Shown: positions 8,311 to 16,463 of the stretch, one piece after another
How the letters are laid out: the number at the start of each line of letters is the position of its first letter
Numbering within the stretch: position 1 is the stretch's first letter
From: Candidatus Melainabacteria bacterium RIFCSPLOWO2_02_FULL_35_15
Lineage (GTDB): Bacteria > Cyanobacteriota > Vampirovibrionia > 2-02-FULL-35-15
Length of the DNA stretch: 36,062 nt
Assembly: GCA_001784585.1 (NCBI GenBank)
Contig: MFRN01000003.1
Span: forward strand, 1-36,062
Direction: 5' to 3'
The notes under the pieces: model-generated
Told to the model about the DNA's origin: nothing
Databases searched by the model: none
The model's input: only the letters and a program-made list of their open reading frames with translations
Program-made: the position numbers and the translations under genes

Positions 8311-8332
8311 AGAGTCATACTATGACTCTTTT
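8311..8332 (+). terminator. Rho-independent terminator after the toxin-antitoxin run
   Basis: AGAGTCA and TGACTCT pair around a TACTA loop and are followed by TTTT. The inverted repeat is in fact perfect out to 9-bp arms around one base. It lies between the three-gene toxin-antitoxin run and the next gene, and could alternatively act as an operator. Confidence 0.55.
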
Positions 8333-8374
8333 AAGATACTTTATTTAATAAAAATATTAAAGGAAGATATATAA

Positions 8375-10063
8375 ATGTTCGTTCTTAGTACAGCAACACT
8401 AGCACCAACAGCACCAGTAGCACTAGCAGGAACTACTAATCCTTCACTGACATCAGCATCACCTCCTGGAACAGCTCCAGCTGGTGAAGCTACTGGCCGC
8501 TGGTTTAGAGATTCATTTGTAGGCAAAGCATTGTACAACCCACAAACAAGCACTATACAAAAGCTGCAAGGCGGTAATGCATTATTTTCTTTTGTAATCG
8601 GAATTTTTACAGGAACGCTTACAAACCCGTTAACACTTCTAACCATCGGACTTGGAGGTGCAGCATTTTTCTTTGGCATAACTAATCCATGGTTAATACT
8701 TGCATGTGCAGCAGTCGGTTTACTTCAAGCTCTTGGCAGTGCAAAAGATACCCTTCATTCTGTAAAAGAAAATGGTTTATTTAGTCTTAGTACATTAATG
8801 AGTGCAGGCGGTACAGCGCTATCTGCGTTTTGTGTAATGCCGGGAATTGGAAACTTAGGTAATGCACTAAAAATTGCAAAATTGAAATCTTTTACTACAG
8901 TTAAGGGCGTTACTGTAGAAGCCAAAGACCTTGGAAGTGCAATATTAAACACTGAAAAGAAAATAACTGAAAATTTAGTTACTCTCAAAGAATCACTTAA
9001 AAAAGGAACAGATGCATTAACAACTGTAGAATCTAAAATTGTAGACATAGCAAAAACACAGGGAAAAACCGTAACAGGTTTTAATGATAAGCTTATTAAA
9101 GATCTAAAAGAACAATTAGCAGAAAAAATAAAAACTGCTTCTGAAGAAGCTAAAAAAGAACTTCAAAAGACATTAGAAAATCTTAGGAAATTAGTATCAG
9201 AGAGAAGAAAAATACTCGTGGCTAATAACTACGGGAATAAATTAAGAATAAAATTTGAAGGTGCTGACGGAAAAGGTGGGATTCTCAAATCACTAAAAGA
9301 TCTCAAAGCCGACTCGCCTAACGCCTTAAAGACATTTAACGATAGCCTAAACTATACATTAGAAACCAATTATGATCGATATACACGCGCATTCATTAAA
9401 GAAACCTATGGTGCACAAGGCGCTCGCGGCTATGATCAAATCAAAGGAATAGTTGGAAAAGGGAAGGCAAAATATACTAACTGGAAAAATGATGTTTCTA
9501 AATCCCGTATTGCTGATACTCCTTCAAATCCACCTGTAGAAACACCAGCCCCAAAACCATCTGCTGTTGCACCGACTACTGTACCATCACCTCAATCACC
9601 AGCATTAACTCCTTTTCCTGTTCCACCTAGACCAGTTAGTGTTGACAAAAATGGAATACCGATACTTCCTGATAAACCACCATTTACAAAAGCTAAGCCA
9701 CGACCTTCAGTTACTGCATCACCAGCTTCTGTACTACCACCAACTGTACCTGCACCACCATCGCCAGCCTTTGCACCACCTCCTCCTCTTGTATATCATG
9801 AATTTAGGGCTCCACAGCCAAGCACAAAACCAAAGATACCACTTAAAGGTGGAACAGCGATCACTCCTCCAGGCCCATTAATATCACCTGAAATTGCAAA
9901 GCGATTCCCACCTGAAGGACAATATATCCTGAAAGCAAATCGCCAAGGTGTAAATGGAAATTATATCTGGAATAGAACTACTGGTAAGTATGATTTTGTA
10001 GCAGATCCACTAACTCCAAACCCTTCAATGATAAATAAAATAATAAATTTCTGTCAAACTTAG
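8375..10063 (+). CDS. Large orphan protein: hydrophobic head, coiled coil, proline-rich tail
   Basis: The product has 562 residues and no family I recognise. Residues 1-45 are rich in Ala, Pro, Ser and Thr. Three hydrophobic segments follow (about 68-80, 86-120, 138-157; GLGGAAFFFG, ILACAAVGLLQALG). Residues 190-285 are charged helix likely to form a coiled coil. Residues 380-505 are proline-rich with low-complexity PAPKPSAVAPTTVPSP-like runs. The end is a small Tyr/Trp-containing motif (YIWNRTTGKYDF). A Shine-Dalgarno (AAGGAAG) lies about 9 bases before the ATG. The plan of hydrophobic segments, coiled coil and proline-rich linker suggests a membrane-inserting or surface-exported protein, but this is inference. 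The small gene at 10217 is its likely companion. Confidence 0.75.
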   Translation: MFVLSTATLAPTAPVALAGTTNPSLTSASPPGTAPAGEATGRWFRDSFVGKALYNPQTSTIQKLQGGNALFSFVIGIFTGTLTNPLTLLTIGLGGAAFFFGITNPWLILACAAVGLLQALGSAKDTLHSVKENGLFSLSTLMSAGGTALSAFCVMPGIGNLGNALKIAKLKSFTTVKGVTVEAKDLGSAILNTEKKITENLVTLKESLKKGTDALTTVESKIVDIAKTQGKTVTGFNDKLIKDLKEQLAEKIKTASEEAKKELQKTLENLRKLVSERRKILVANNYGNKLRIKFEGADGKGGILKSLKDLKADSPNALKTFNDSLNYTLETNYDRYTRAFIKETYGAQGARGYDQIKGIVGKGKAKYTNWKNDVSKSRIADTPSNPPVETPAPKPSAVAPTTVPSPQSPALTPFPVPPRPVSVDKNGIPILPDKPPFTKAKPRPSVTASPASVLPPTVPAPPSPAFAPPPPLVYHEFRAPQPSTKPKIPLKGGTAITPPGPLISPEIAKRFPPEGQYILKANRQGVNGNYIWNRTTGKYDFVADPLTPNPSMINKIINFCQT

Positions 10064-10216
10064 GCATAAATTACCCTGTTGGAACCTGGGTTTAATCAAA
10101 GAAAATATAAAAGAGTAAGATTAAAGAAACATTAAGTAAGTTAACCTATCAAATTTATTCCATTACTTGCTTTGTATGTATGTAAACAGTCAAAGTTTAT
10201 TATTAGAGGATTTTAT

Positions 10217-10504
10217 ATGAGCGGACTAGGATTTTTCGGTAATTCAATTTTAAGTGTTGCTGGTACAGCTGTTATATATGCAGCTGCTTTTAAAAATCCA
10301 GGTTTACTCAGAGAGCTGGTAAAAAATCCATCCTTTTTTAAAAACGAATTAGATTTAATGTATGTTGGAACCAGAGCCGCAAATAGAATCTTACAGACCC
10401 GGAGAGATGATGCTACACATCCTCATAACACACCATCACAAGGTCATCCAAGCGCACAAGAAGCAGCTCAAAATGCCGGGCAATCCTTAAATCAAGCAGC
10501 ATAA
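10217..10504 (+). CDS. Small orphan protein with hydrophobic N-terminus
   Basis: The 95-residue product starts at an ATG with a nearby AGAGG (about 10204), which is why this start is chosen over one 15 codons upstream. Residues 1-25 are hydrophobic (FFGNSILSVAGTAVIYAAAF), then a charged helix NPGLLRELVKNPSFFKNELDLMYVGTRAANRIL, then a polar tail of His, Gln, Ala and Asn. It follows the 562-residue orphan by about 150 bases on the same strand. No family recognised. Confidence 0.6.
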   Translation: MSGLGFFGNSILSVAGTAVIYAAAFKNPGLLRELVKNPSFFKNELDLMYVGTRAANRILQTRRDDATHPHNTPSQGHPSAQEAAQNAGQSLNQAA

Positions 10505-10640
10505 AAAGATAAAAGGAATTGGCACAAGAGAAGAGCCTGAACACATTCAAAGATTAATTAAATTGATGAGAAAAATGTTTGATTTTAAATTAACAGATAA
10601 ACAAATATCACAGTTAGCAGAATATCCGGGAACACTGTAG
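10491..10640 (+). other. Possible short ORF or coding remnant
   Basis: In a different frame from the gene before it, this stretch is open and reads like protein (EEPEHIQRLIKLM, then FDFKLTDKQISQLAEYPGTL) up to a TAG. The only ATG starts are late (10566), leaving 24 codons with no Shine-Dalgarno. It may be the end of a gene joined by a frameshift to 10217-10504, or chance. Confidence 0.25.
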
Positions 10641-10664
10641 ATAAATTAATTTTCATTAATTATT

Positions 10665-11672
10665 ATGGTAAAAAAAATATTATTTTTTATCCTATTTTTT
10701 CTTTTGTCTGTAAATGTCTCATATGCTATTGAACCTAAAATCCTTGATTACAACAAAGAAAATAAAACTATAAAAGTAGAAATAGAAGGAAAAGAATACT
10801 CGTTTGATGTTCCCATTGAAGACGTAGAGATGCTGCATGCAACGTCTCTACAGGGAAATATTTCAAAAAAAGAATATGCAAAAGGTCCAGCCACTACTAC
10901 TTTAGGCTCAAGACTTTTTTCCATACCTACAGATTCCCTTCTTCCTGAGAAAGGATTTGGTTATGATTTTACTCATAGATTTGCCCAAGCCATTGATAAC
11001 AGTACAAACCATGATTTATACGGATTAGACGGCTTTGCTTATACAGGCATCGGATTATATTACGGAATCACAAATAATCTTGAAGCACATGTATTTAGAT
11101 CCAGCCTTACCGATGCTTCTGAATTTGGAATAAAATTCAGAATGTTTAAAGAAGCAAAAAAATGGGGAGAAGGTGCACCTTTTGGATTAACCCTGTCAAG
11201 CGGATTTCAAAACGATAATATTCAGAACTCAATAGACCCTTATGTTCAGGCAATTTTTTCCAGGGTGATTATTCCAGGCTGGCTGAAAGTTTATTTAGTG
11301 CCTACATGGGCAGTTAGAACATCGACAATAGGAAATCTTGGATCAAAGTCAGCATCGTTTTTTACATTTAGTGATCCAAAACACAGAGGATTTATAAGAA
11401 ACAGAGGAACGTTTGCGCTGCCTATCGGTGCAGCACTGCAAATAGTTCCAAACAGACTGTCTTTATTTGGGGAATATACTCCGGTTCTTGGCGGATACAG
11501 GGAAGCAGATAATGCATGGGCTTTTGGTTTGCAAATCTTATCCAGACTTGAAACACATGTGTGGACACTTGGAGTATCAAATGTTCCTTATACAACTTTT
11601 GGACAATTCATAACCGGCGGTCCTTCAAATAATTTTCACTTTGGATTTAATTTGACAGCTAGAATTCGGTAG
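10665..11672 (+). CDS. Outer-membrane beta-barrel protein (DUF5777-like)
   Basis: The 335-residue product starts with a clear signal peptide (KKILFFILFFLLSVNVSYA, cleavage after Ala about residue 21). The mature part is a beta-barrel: DFTHRFAQAIDN, LYGLDGFAYTGIGLYYGITNNLEAHVFRSS, then repeated amphipathic strands and a terminal FGFNLTARIR. The phrases H-R-F, LDG and YGI-NLE resemble DUF5777-type barrel proteins. Residues 55-64 (EMLHATSLQ) are encoded by the palindrome at 10824-10851. It converges with the patatin gene and their stops share one hairpin. Substrate unknown. Confidence 0.72.
   Translation: MVKKILFFILFFLLSVNVSYAIEPKILDYNKENKTIKVEIEGKEYSFDVPIEDVEMLHATSLQGNISKKEYAKGPATTTLGSRLFSIPTDSLLPEKGFGYDFTHRFAQAIDNSTNHDLYGLDGFAYTGIGLYYGITNNLEAHVFRSSLTDASEFGIKFRMFKEAKKWGEGAPFGLTLSSGFQNDNIQNSIDPYVQAIFSRVIIPGWLKVYLVPTWAVRTSTIGNLGSKSASFFTFSDPKHRGFIRNRGTFALPIGAALQIVPNRLSLFGEYTPVLGGYREADNAWAFGLQILSRLETHVWTLGVSNVPYTTFGQFITGGPSNNFHFGFNLTARIR
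10824..10851. repeat. 28-bp palindromic element in the barrel-protein gene
   Basis: Outer arms GTAGAGA and TCTCTAC enclose a GCATGC core; 12 of 14 base pairs are complementary. It encodes VEMLHATSLQ in frame. The related stretch in mqnA at 29179-29206 encodes IEKLSAMPLQ, which suggests that both derive from the same element in the same frame. Confidence 0.75.
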
Positions 11673-11695
11673 GAATGTAGCATGCTACATCCTAC
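11669..11695. terminator. Hairpin holding both stop codons of two converging genes
   Basis: GTAGG, a bulged A, then ATGTAGCA pairs with TGCTACATCCTAC: 13 base pairs, including a perfect 16-bp core at 11675-11690. The TAG of the barrel gene (11670-11672) and the TAG of the patatin gene (11692-11694, minus strand) both lie in the stem. It may terminate or protect both transcripts, though no T-tract follows. Termini GTA and TAC match the other palindromes in the window. Confidence 0.6.
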
Positions 11696-12924
11696 ACATT
11701 TCCCACAATTTTATCAATAAGCTTTATGTTCTTTTTAAGATGCGGTTCCCAGATAGTTGAATTTATTTTTTCCAGACCATCTTTATAACCCAGATCTATA
11801 AGTGCTTTACTGTAATAAGGATTAAAAAAGAAATAACTTAAAAGATCACCGCGTAAATGTCCTTTTAAATTTCCTAATTTAAAAAGCCAGTCTAACGTGC
11901 GAAAATTTTTTCTGGTGTCAGGATATCTGTCCCAGATATCTTCTGCAATCTCACTTATAGGACTACTTGGAGAGACGAAGAGATCAGGAATTATTCTCCA
12001 GGGTCTGGAACCTCTTTTCATCCTTTGTTCATTTATTTTCCCCAAAAGAGATGGATCGTCAATTGACTCTAAGATTTCATTTACCATATTTAATCTCTGA
12101 GTATCAGCTCTTATGTGATCTAAAAAAAGTGCATTTAAAAGTTTCCCGACATTCTGCAAAAGCCCTGGTTTTTCTGTGTCAGGACTAAATCTTTCCTCAG
12201 CAAAATGAAGTCCGATAATTATAAGAGCATCTGCTCCTAATAATAGTGCAGGGGATAATGGGGTGTTTTGTCTAACACCACCATCACAAAACCAATCTCC
12301 ATGCTCAATATTATGATCTTTAAATCTAATATACTCAGGTTTAAAAAATATCGGGATAGAAGTGGAAGCAAGTGCATGTGTACCGGTAATTGTATCCGGA
12401 ACAAACCGGGCATGAGAATCTCTGGGTATAACACTTATACATTCCGGATCATGAGATTCATAAAATACAATTGATTTTCCGCTTGTAATAGATGTAGCTG
12501 TAATAGTTAAAGCATAAATTAATTCACTCTGAATATTTTTTCTTATTTGTTCCCAGCTGACATCATTTTCCAGGATTCTTTTTAATGGTGTGTTATCAAG
12601 CAATCCCTGAAAATCCGGCTGACCAAGTCTGAGAGAACCGAGAAAAGATCTAAGTCCTGCATGTGCCCAGTTTTCTATAAAAACCTGTTCTCTTTTTAAT
12701 GTAAGCCAATAGTGTTCAAGACCTTCAACAATTTTTTCAACTGGCAGATGTACAAGTGAACTTACAAAACATGCATTAACTGATCCAACACTTGTACCAC
12801 AAATAATTTTAAATCCTCCATATTTTTGAATCTCAGGAAGAAGTGCTTTTAATACACCTATTTCATAAGCTCCTCTTGCAGCTCCACCGGATAAAACCAG
12901 AGCTATTTTTTTTTGATGAGTCAT
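11692..12924 (-). CDS. Patatin-like phospholipase
   Basis: The 410-residue product has the patatin catalytic set: oxyanion loop SGGAARG at residues 12-18, nucleophile elbow GTSVG with S45, and the Asp of DGGVRQNTPL at about residue 220. Family members release fatty acids from membrane lipids. No signal peptide or membrane helix is seen, so it is probably cytoplasmic or peripheral (RssA-like plus a C-terminal extension of about 150 residues containing WDRYPDTRKNFRTLDWLFKLG). The start has no obvious Shine-Dalgarno. It converges on the barrel-protein gene. Confidence 0.9.
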   Translation of the reverse strand: MTHQKKIALVLSGGAARGAYEIGVLKALLPEIQKYGGFKIICGTSVGSVNACFVSSLVHLPVEKIVEGLEHYWLTLKREQVFIENWAHAGLRSFLGSLRLGQPDFQGLLDNTPLKRILENDVSWEQIRKNIQSELIYALTITATSITSGKSIVFYESHDPECISVIPRDSHARFVPDTITGTHALASTSIPIFFKPEYIRFKDHNIEHGDWFCDGGVRQNTPLSPALLLGADALIIIGLHFAEERFSPDTEKPGLLQNVGKLLNALFLDHIRADTQRLNMVNEILESIDDPSLLGKINEQRMKRGSRPWRIIPDLFVSPSSPISEIAEDIWDRYPDTRKNFRTLDWLFKLGNLKGHLRGDLLSYFFFNPYYSKALIDLGYKDGLEKINSTIWEPHLKKNIKLIDKIVGNV

Positions 12925-13009
12925 ATAAAAATTATTCCACGAATCTGATTTATACTGGACATTATATTAAAAGGATTGAGTAAAAAAGGGGAAATGCCTA
13001 CAATACAGG

Positions 13010-13015
13010 TATAAT
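13010..13015 (+). promoter_or_regulatory. Candidate -10 box for leuCD
   Basis: A perfect TATAAT lies 43 bases before the leuC ATG, and a GGGGAAG Shine-Dalgarno follows at about 13050. A TTGAGT 28 bases upstream is too far to be its -35, so the promoter is only partly supported. Confidence 0.4.
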
Positions 13016-13057
13016 GATTAGTTGCAGATAATTGTAGAATAAGGGACAGGGGAAGAA

Positions 13058-14395
13058 ATGAAATCGGTGTTTGAAAAAATTTGGGATTCACATATAGTAG
13101 AAAAACTGCCTGGAAATAATTATTTGATTTTTATGGATCAAATTGTAGCTCATGAAATTACCACACCGCAGGGAGCTGTGGAAATCGATCAAAATTTTGG
13201 CGGAAAGTTATTTGAACCAAAAAGAATAATAGCTATCAATGATCACGTCTCACCTGCCAAAGATACCGCTACTGCCATTCAGGCAAAAGTTTTACGTGAC
13301 TGGGCAAAAAAACACAAAGTAAAAATATTTGATGTTGGAGATAACGGTATCTGTCATGTGGTGGCTCCGGAGAGAGGCTATGTTCAGCCAGGAATAACGC
13401 TTTGCTGTGGTGATAGTCATACAGGCACAAATGGTGCATTTGGAGCTTTTGCGCTGGGCATAGGAACTACAGCACAAGCTGGAGCTATGCTTGCACAGTG
13501 TTTAATTTTAAACAAACCAAAAACCTTCAGGGTTTTAATAAATGGAGCACTTCCGAAATTTGTTTATGCAAAAGATGTAATTCTGGCAATTATAGGAACA
13601 ATTACTTTCAAAGGTGCTACAGGTTATGTCCTGGAATACGCAGGTTCGACTATTCAGTCTATGTCCATGGAAGAGCGAATGACCATGTGTAATATGTCCA
13701 TTGAAGCAGGTGCTACAAGTGGAATGATAAGCCCTGATCAAATTACAATCGATTACTTATGGGGAAAAGAAAACATTACAAAAGATAAAAGTGCTTTTGA
13801 AAAATTAAAAATCAAGTGGCTAAATTATACCAGCGACAAAGGTGCAAAATACGACAAAGAAGTTTTTCTTGATGCCACGGCGTTAAAGCCAAAAGTTACA
13901 TGGGGAACAAATCCTGGTGAAGTAATAGATATTGATGGAATAATTCCATCAGATGCAGATGAAAAATCCCTTGAATATATGGGATTAAAAAAAGGACAAA
14001 GACTTCTAGGACTTCCTATAGATCAGGCTTTCATAGGTTCATGTACAAATTCAAGAATTTCAGATCTCCGTGAAGCTGCAAAAATATTACAAGGGAAAAA
14101 AGTTTCTATTCCTACCATTATTACTCCAGGCTCGCAGGCAGTAAAAAGACAGGCAGAAAAAGAAGGCCTTCATGATATTTTCCAGGATGCAGGTGCACTT
14201 TGGACACACTCTTCATGCGGACCGTGCCTGGGTATGTCCATGGGTGTTGTAGCTCCTGAATCACGCTGTATTTCTTCTACAAATAGAAATTTCCCGGGGC
14301 GCATGGGAACAGGGGGGAGGGTTCATCTGTCCAGCCCTGCGGTAGTAGCAGTTAGTGCTGTAACAGGGGTGATTACACATCCAAAGGATTTATGA
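13058..14395 (+). CDS. leuC: 3-isopropylmalate dehydratase large subunit (aconitase family)
   Basis: With LeuD it isomerises 2-isopropylmalate to 3-isopropylmalate in leucine synthesis. The 445-residue product has the aconitase-family blocks: GDSHTGTNGAFGAFALGIGTT, GSCTNSR and SSCGPCLGMSMG; the three cysteines in the last two hold the [4Fe-4S] cluster. It is slightly longer than many LeuC2-type proteins because of an N-terminal stretch of about 20 residues. The leuD ATG overlaps its stop (ATGA). The close relatives homoaconitase and citramalate-pathway dehydratases cannot be excluded by sequence alone, and leuA and leuB are not in the window. Confidence 0.92.
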   Translation: MKSVFEKIWDSHIVEKLPGNNYLIFMDQIVAHEITTPQGAVEIDQNFGGKLFEPKRIIAINDHVSPAKDTATAIQAKVLRDWAKKHKVKIFDVGDNGICHVVAPERGYVQPGITLCCGDSHTGTNGAFGAFALGIGTTAQAGAMLAQCLILNKPKTFRVLINGALPKFVYAKDVILAIIGTITFKGATGYVLEYAGSTIQSMSMEERMTMCNMSIEAGATSGMISPDQITIDYLWGKENITKDKSAFEKLKIKWLNYTSDKGAKYDKEVFLDATALKPKVTWGTNPGEVIDIDGIIPSDADEKSLEYMGLKKGQRLLGLPIDQAFIGSCTNSRISDLREAAKILQGKKVSIPTIITPGSQAVKRQAEKEGLHDIFQDAGALWTHSSCGPCLGMSMGVVAPESRCISSTNRNFPGRMGTGGRVHLSSPAVVAVSAVTGVITHPKDL

Positions 14396-14964
14396 TCATT
14401 AAAGGCAAAATTTTACCTCTTGACTGCTCAAACATTGACACTGATCAAATTATTCCTGCACGTCATCTCACTGGCATTACAAAGAGCGGGTATGGAATTC
14501 ATTTATTTGAAGATGTTCCTCATACTACGATTAACGATCCAAAATATAAAGATGCAGCAATTTTACTAACGAGAGAAAATTTTGGCTGTGGTTCATCACG
14601 GGAACATGCTGTCTGGGCAATTATGGATAGAGGATTTAAAGCTGTTATAGCCACTAGCTTTGCCAGAATATTCGAAGAGAACTGTTATAACAATGGACTT
14701 GTACCTGTAAAGTTAAAACCAGAAGAAGCAGAAAAATTATTTACAGAAAGTGAATGCACAATTGATGTTGTGAAGCAAATTGTTGAGACACCTCACCGTG
14801 ACGTCTTTACTTTTGATTTAGATCCATTAAAAAAAGAATTTATTTTAAAAGGCGGGTTTTTAAAGTTTATGGAAGGTAAAGTCAGTAAAGTAAAAAGCTG
14901 GGAGAAGCAGTATAGTCAATTTGACGGATCTCCCACTGGCACATCTATCGTAACAGGATCATGA
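14392..14964 (+). CDS. leuD: 3-isopropylmalate dehydratase small subunit
   Basis: Swivel-domain partner of LeuC. The 190-residue product has DCSNIDTDQIIPARHL near the start and the hallmark NFGCGSSREHAVWAI in the middle, then ATSFARIFEENCYNNGL. It overlaps leuC by 4 bases. The C-terminus runs about 15-20 residues past the usual end (GKVSKVKSWEKQYSQFDGSP...), and this extension is the part that overlaps the opposing EEP-family gene by 49 bases, so the stop may have been displaced by loss of the original one. Confidence 0.93.
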   Translation: MIIKGKILPLDCSNIDTDQIIPARHLTGITKSGYGIHLFEDVPHTTINDPKYKDAAILLTRENFGCGSSREHAVWAIMDRGFKAVIATSFARIFEENCYNNGLVPVKLKPEEAEKLFTESECTIDVVKQIVETPHRDVFTFDLDPLKKEFILKGGFLKFMEGKVSKVKSWEKQYSQFDGSPTGTSIVTGS

Positions 14965-16445
14965 TCTGAAATCTTTTTCCCGAAAACTCTATTTACAAGC
15001 CCCAGTGTTCTTCCAAAATGCGGAGCATAAGCATATGATCCGTTTTTATTATTTGAATCTTTTAAACTTAAAGGTTTTACAAAAAACCAATCTAATTTAT
15101 ATTTTGCAATTCCAAGATTCCTTTCAAGCTCAAATGTAGGCTTAAATCCTTTAAGTTCTCTTTCATTTGAATTACTTAAGAGCCCTGCATGACCAAGGTG
15201 CGTTTTTTTAGAAATTCCTCTTACATCAAAAGCACCTCCATCATTGAATTTAAATTCTTTTAAAAGATCAAAAAATTTTCTTTCTTTATTCGGCAAAATA
15301 ACCGGAATATGTTTTGTGGTTGGATCTTTAAACTGCCTGAATACATTTGCTGTATTTAAAATCAGATTTTGTGCAAGAGTTACAGGGGTAAGAGATACAA
15401 TAGCCTGCTTGGCAATATACTGAGGATCTTTCACTCTTTTTAAAATTTCTTTTTTAACTGAAACAGGACTTGCGTCTGTACCGGTAGTATTAAAGTCTCC
15501 TCCCAAAATTAAAGGATTTTTTATGTTTCTTAATCTGCCAAGTAAAAATTCCATTTCTTTAATTCTGCATTCAGGCATACATCTGTTTTCAAGATGTGTT
15601 GCAACAACTGTAATTTTATTTTTATTTGGCAGCATTAATTCTGTAATAATTGCCATCCTTCCTCCATGACGCAATTCTGTCAGAACTTTCGAAGAGAAAA
15701 TCTTTTCAGCAGCTTCTCTTCTGGCCAGTTCAAGAGTTGAAATCTTCTTTGATTCTGCCTGGTACCACGGGTAGCATTCAGGAAGCCTTATAATCCTTGC
15801 ATTTAAAATAGGATATTTGGAAAGTATTGCAGTGCCATGAAGTCCTTTAAACTTACTTTTATCAATATTATTCAATTGTTCCAATATCTGAGGTTCAAGA
15901 AACGTTTTTGTTTCATTTGTAAATTTTTTAATTCCAAGCTGGTAAGGATCAACCTCTATAAACTCAGTACCAAAAATATATCCCATCTTAAGAGTCTCTG
16001 CCAGTTTATGAGCTATATTCTGATATTTCGTTCTGGGCATTCCAATATCCACCTCGTTTAAAATGATTATGCTTGCCTTCCGTAAAATATTGAATTCTTC
16101 ATTCAATGCACTATTACCAGAGACTTGCTCCGGTAAGTCTCTGCCAGCGAAAATATTTTCGATTTTATCCGCATTAAATCCTCTTTCAATATTCCAGCTT
16201 GCTATCCTGAAAAATTTCCCTATAGTCATCCCATTGAGAAAATCCGTTTCGCTGCGGGGCGGCCGAACAATAACCGGAACATTTAACTGGTTTTCAAGCT
16301 TTTGTTTAAGCTCTCCGAAGGGACTTGAGGTTCTGCTTAATTCAACCAAATCATCATAATTTAAACCTTGTTCATATCCAATAATTGCAAAAGATGGATT
16401 TAAAGATATAATAAATAAAATAATAAATAACAGGGTTCTGTTCAT
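14916..16445 (-). CDS. Secreted endonuclease/exonuclease/phosphatase-family protein
   Basis: The EEP fold covers DNase I-like nucleases and phospho(di)esterases. With the ATG at 16445 the product is 509 residues and begins with a signal peptide (LLFIILFIISLNPSFA); the longer reading from 16553 would bury this signal, so 16445 is preferred. Active-site blocks in order: ASWNIERGF (Asn), LNEVD (Glu), THLENR, GGDFNTTGTD (Asp/Asn) and C-terminal SDHDPV (Asp-His). The protein is therefore exported and metal-dependent, but its substrate (nucleic acid or lipid/inositol phosphate) is unknown. It overlaps leuD by 49 bases tail to tail and starts 18 bases from the divergent mtnW. A palindrome at 16118-16143 encodes GRDLPEQVS. 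Confidence 0.85.
   Translation of the reverse strand: MNRTLLFIILFIISLNPSFAIIGYEQGLNYDDLVELSRTSSPFGELKQKLENQLNVPVIVRPPRSETDFLNGMTIGKFFRIASWNIERGFNADKIENIFAGRDLPEQVSGNSALNEEFNILRKASIIILNEVDIGMPRTKYQNIAHKLAETLKMGYIFGTEFIEVDPYQLGIKKFTNETKTFLEPQILEQLNNIDKSKFKGLHGTAILSKYPILNARIIRLPECYPWYQAESKKISTLELARREAAEKIFSSKVLTELRHGGRMAIITELMLPNKNKITVVATHLENRCMPECRIKEMEFLLGRLRNIKNPLILGGDFNTTGTDASPVSVKKEILKRVKDPQYIAKQAIVSLTPVTLAQNLILNTANVFRQFKDPTTKHIPVILPNKERKFFDLLKEFKFNDGGAFDVRGISKKTHLGHAGLLSNSNERELKGFKPTFELERNLGIAKYKLDWFFVKPLSLKDSNNKNGSYAYAPHFGRTLGLVNRVFGKKISDHDPVTIDVPVGDPSN
16118..16143. repeat. 26-bp palindromic element in the EEP-family gene
   Basis: Perfect 9-nt arms CAGAGACTT and AAGTCTCTG surround GCTCCGGT. 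On the coding strand it encodes GRDLPEQVS in frame. The nadE element encodes GRDVPPAHL, and both contain a GAGAC...GTCTC or closely related core. Confidence 0.65.
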
Positions 16446-16463
16446 ATAACAAATGATACAACT

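Noticed and set aside
9530-9860. Tandem repeat in the proline-rich coding region
   Set aside because: Low-complexity CCA-rich codons explain it; there is no regular unit.
12264-12281. 6-bp hairpin in the patatin gene
   Set aside because: It encodes the conserved catalytic DGG block, so the bases are explained by protein conservation.
14783-14811. Stretch in leuD resembling the GTAGAGAC-type palindrome (encodes VETPHRDVFT)
   Set aside because: Only about half the positions are complementary, and the protein has the usual LeuD length here.
13058-14964. Aconitase rather than LeuCD
   Set aside because: The activity is split over two overlapping genes of the LeuC and LeuD sizes, unlike the single-chain aconitases.
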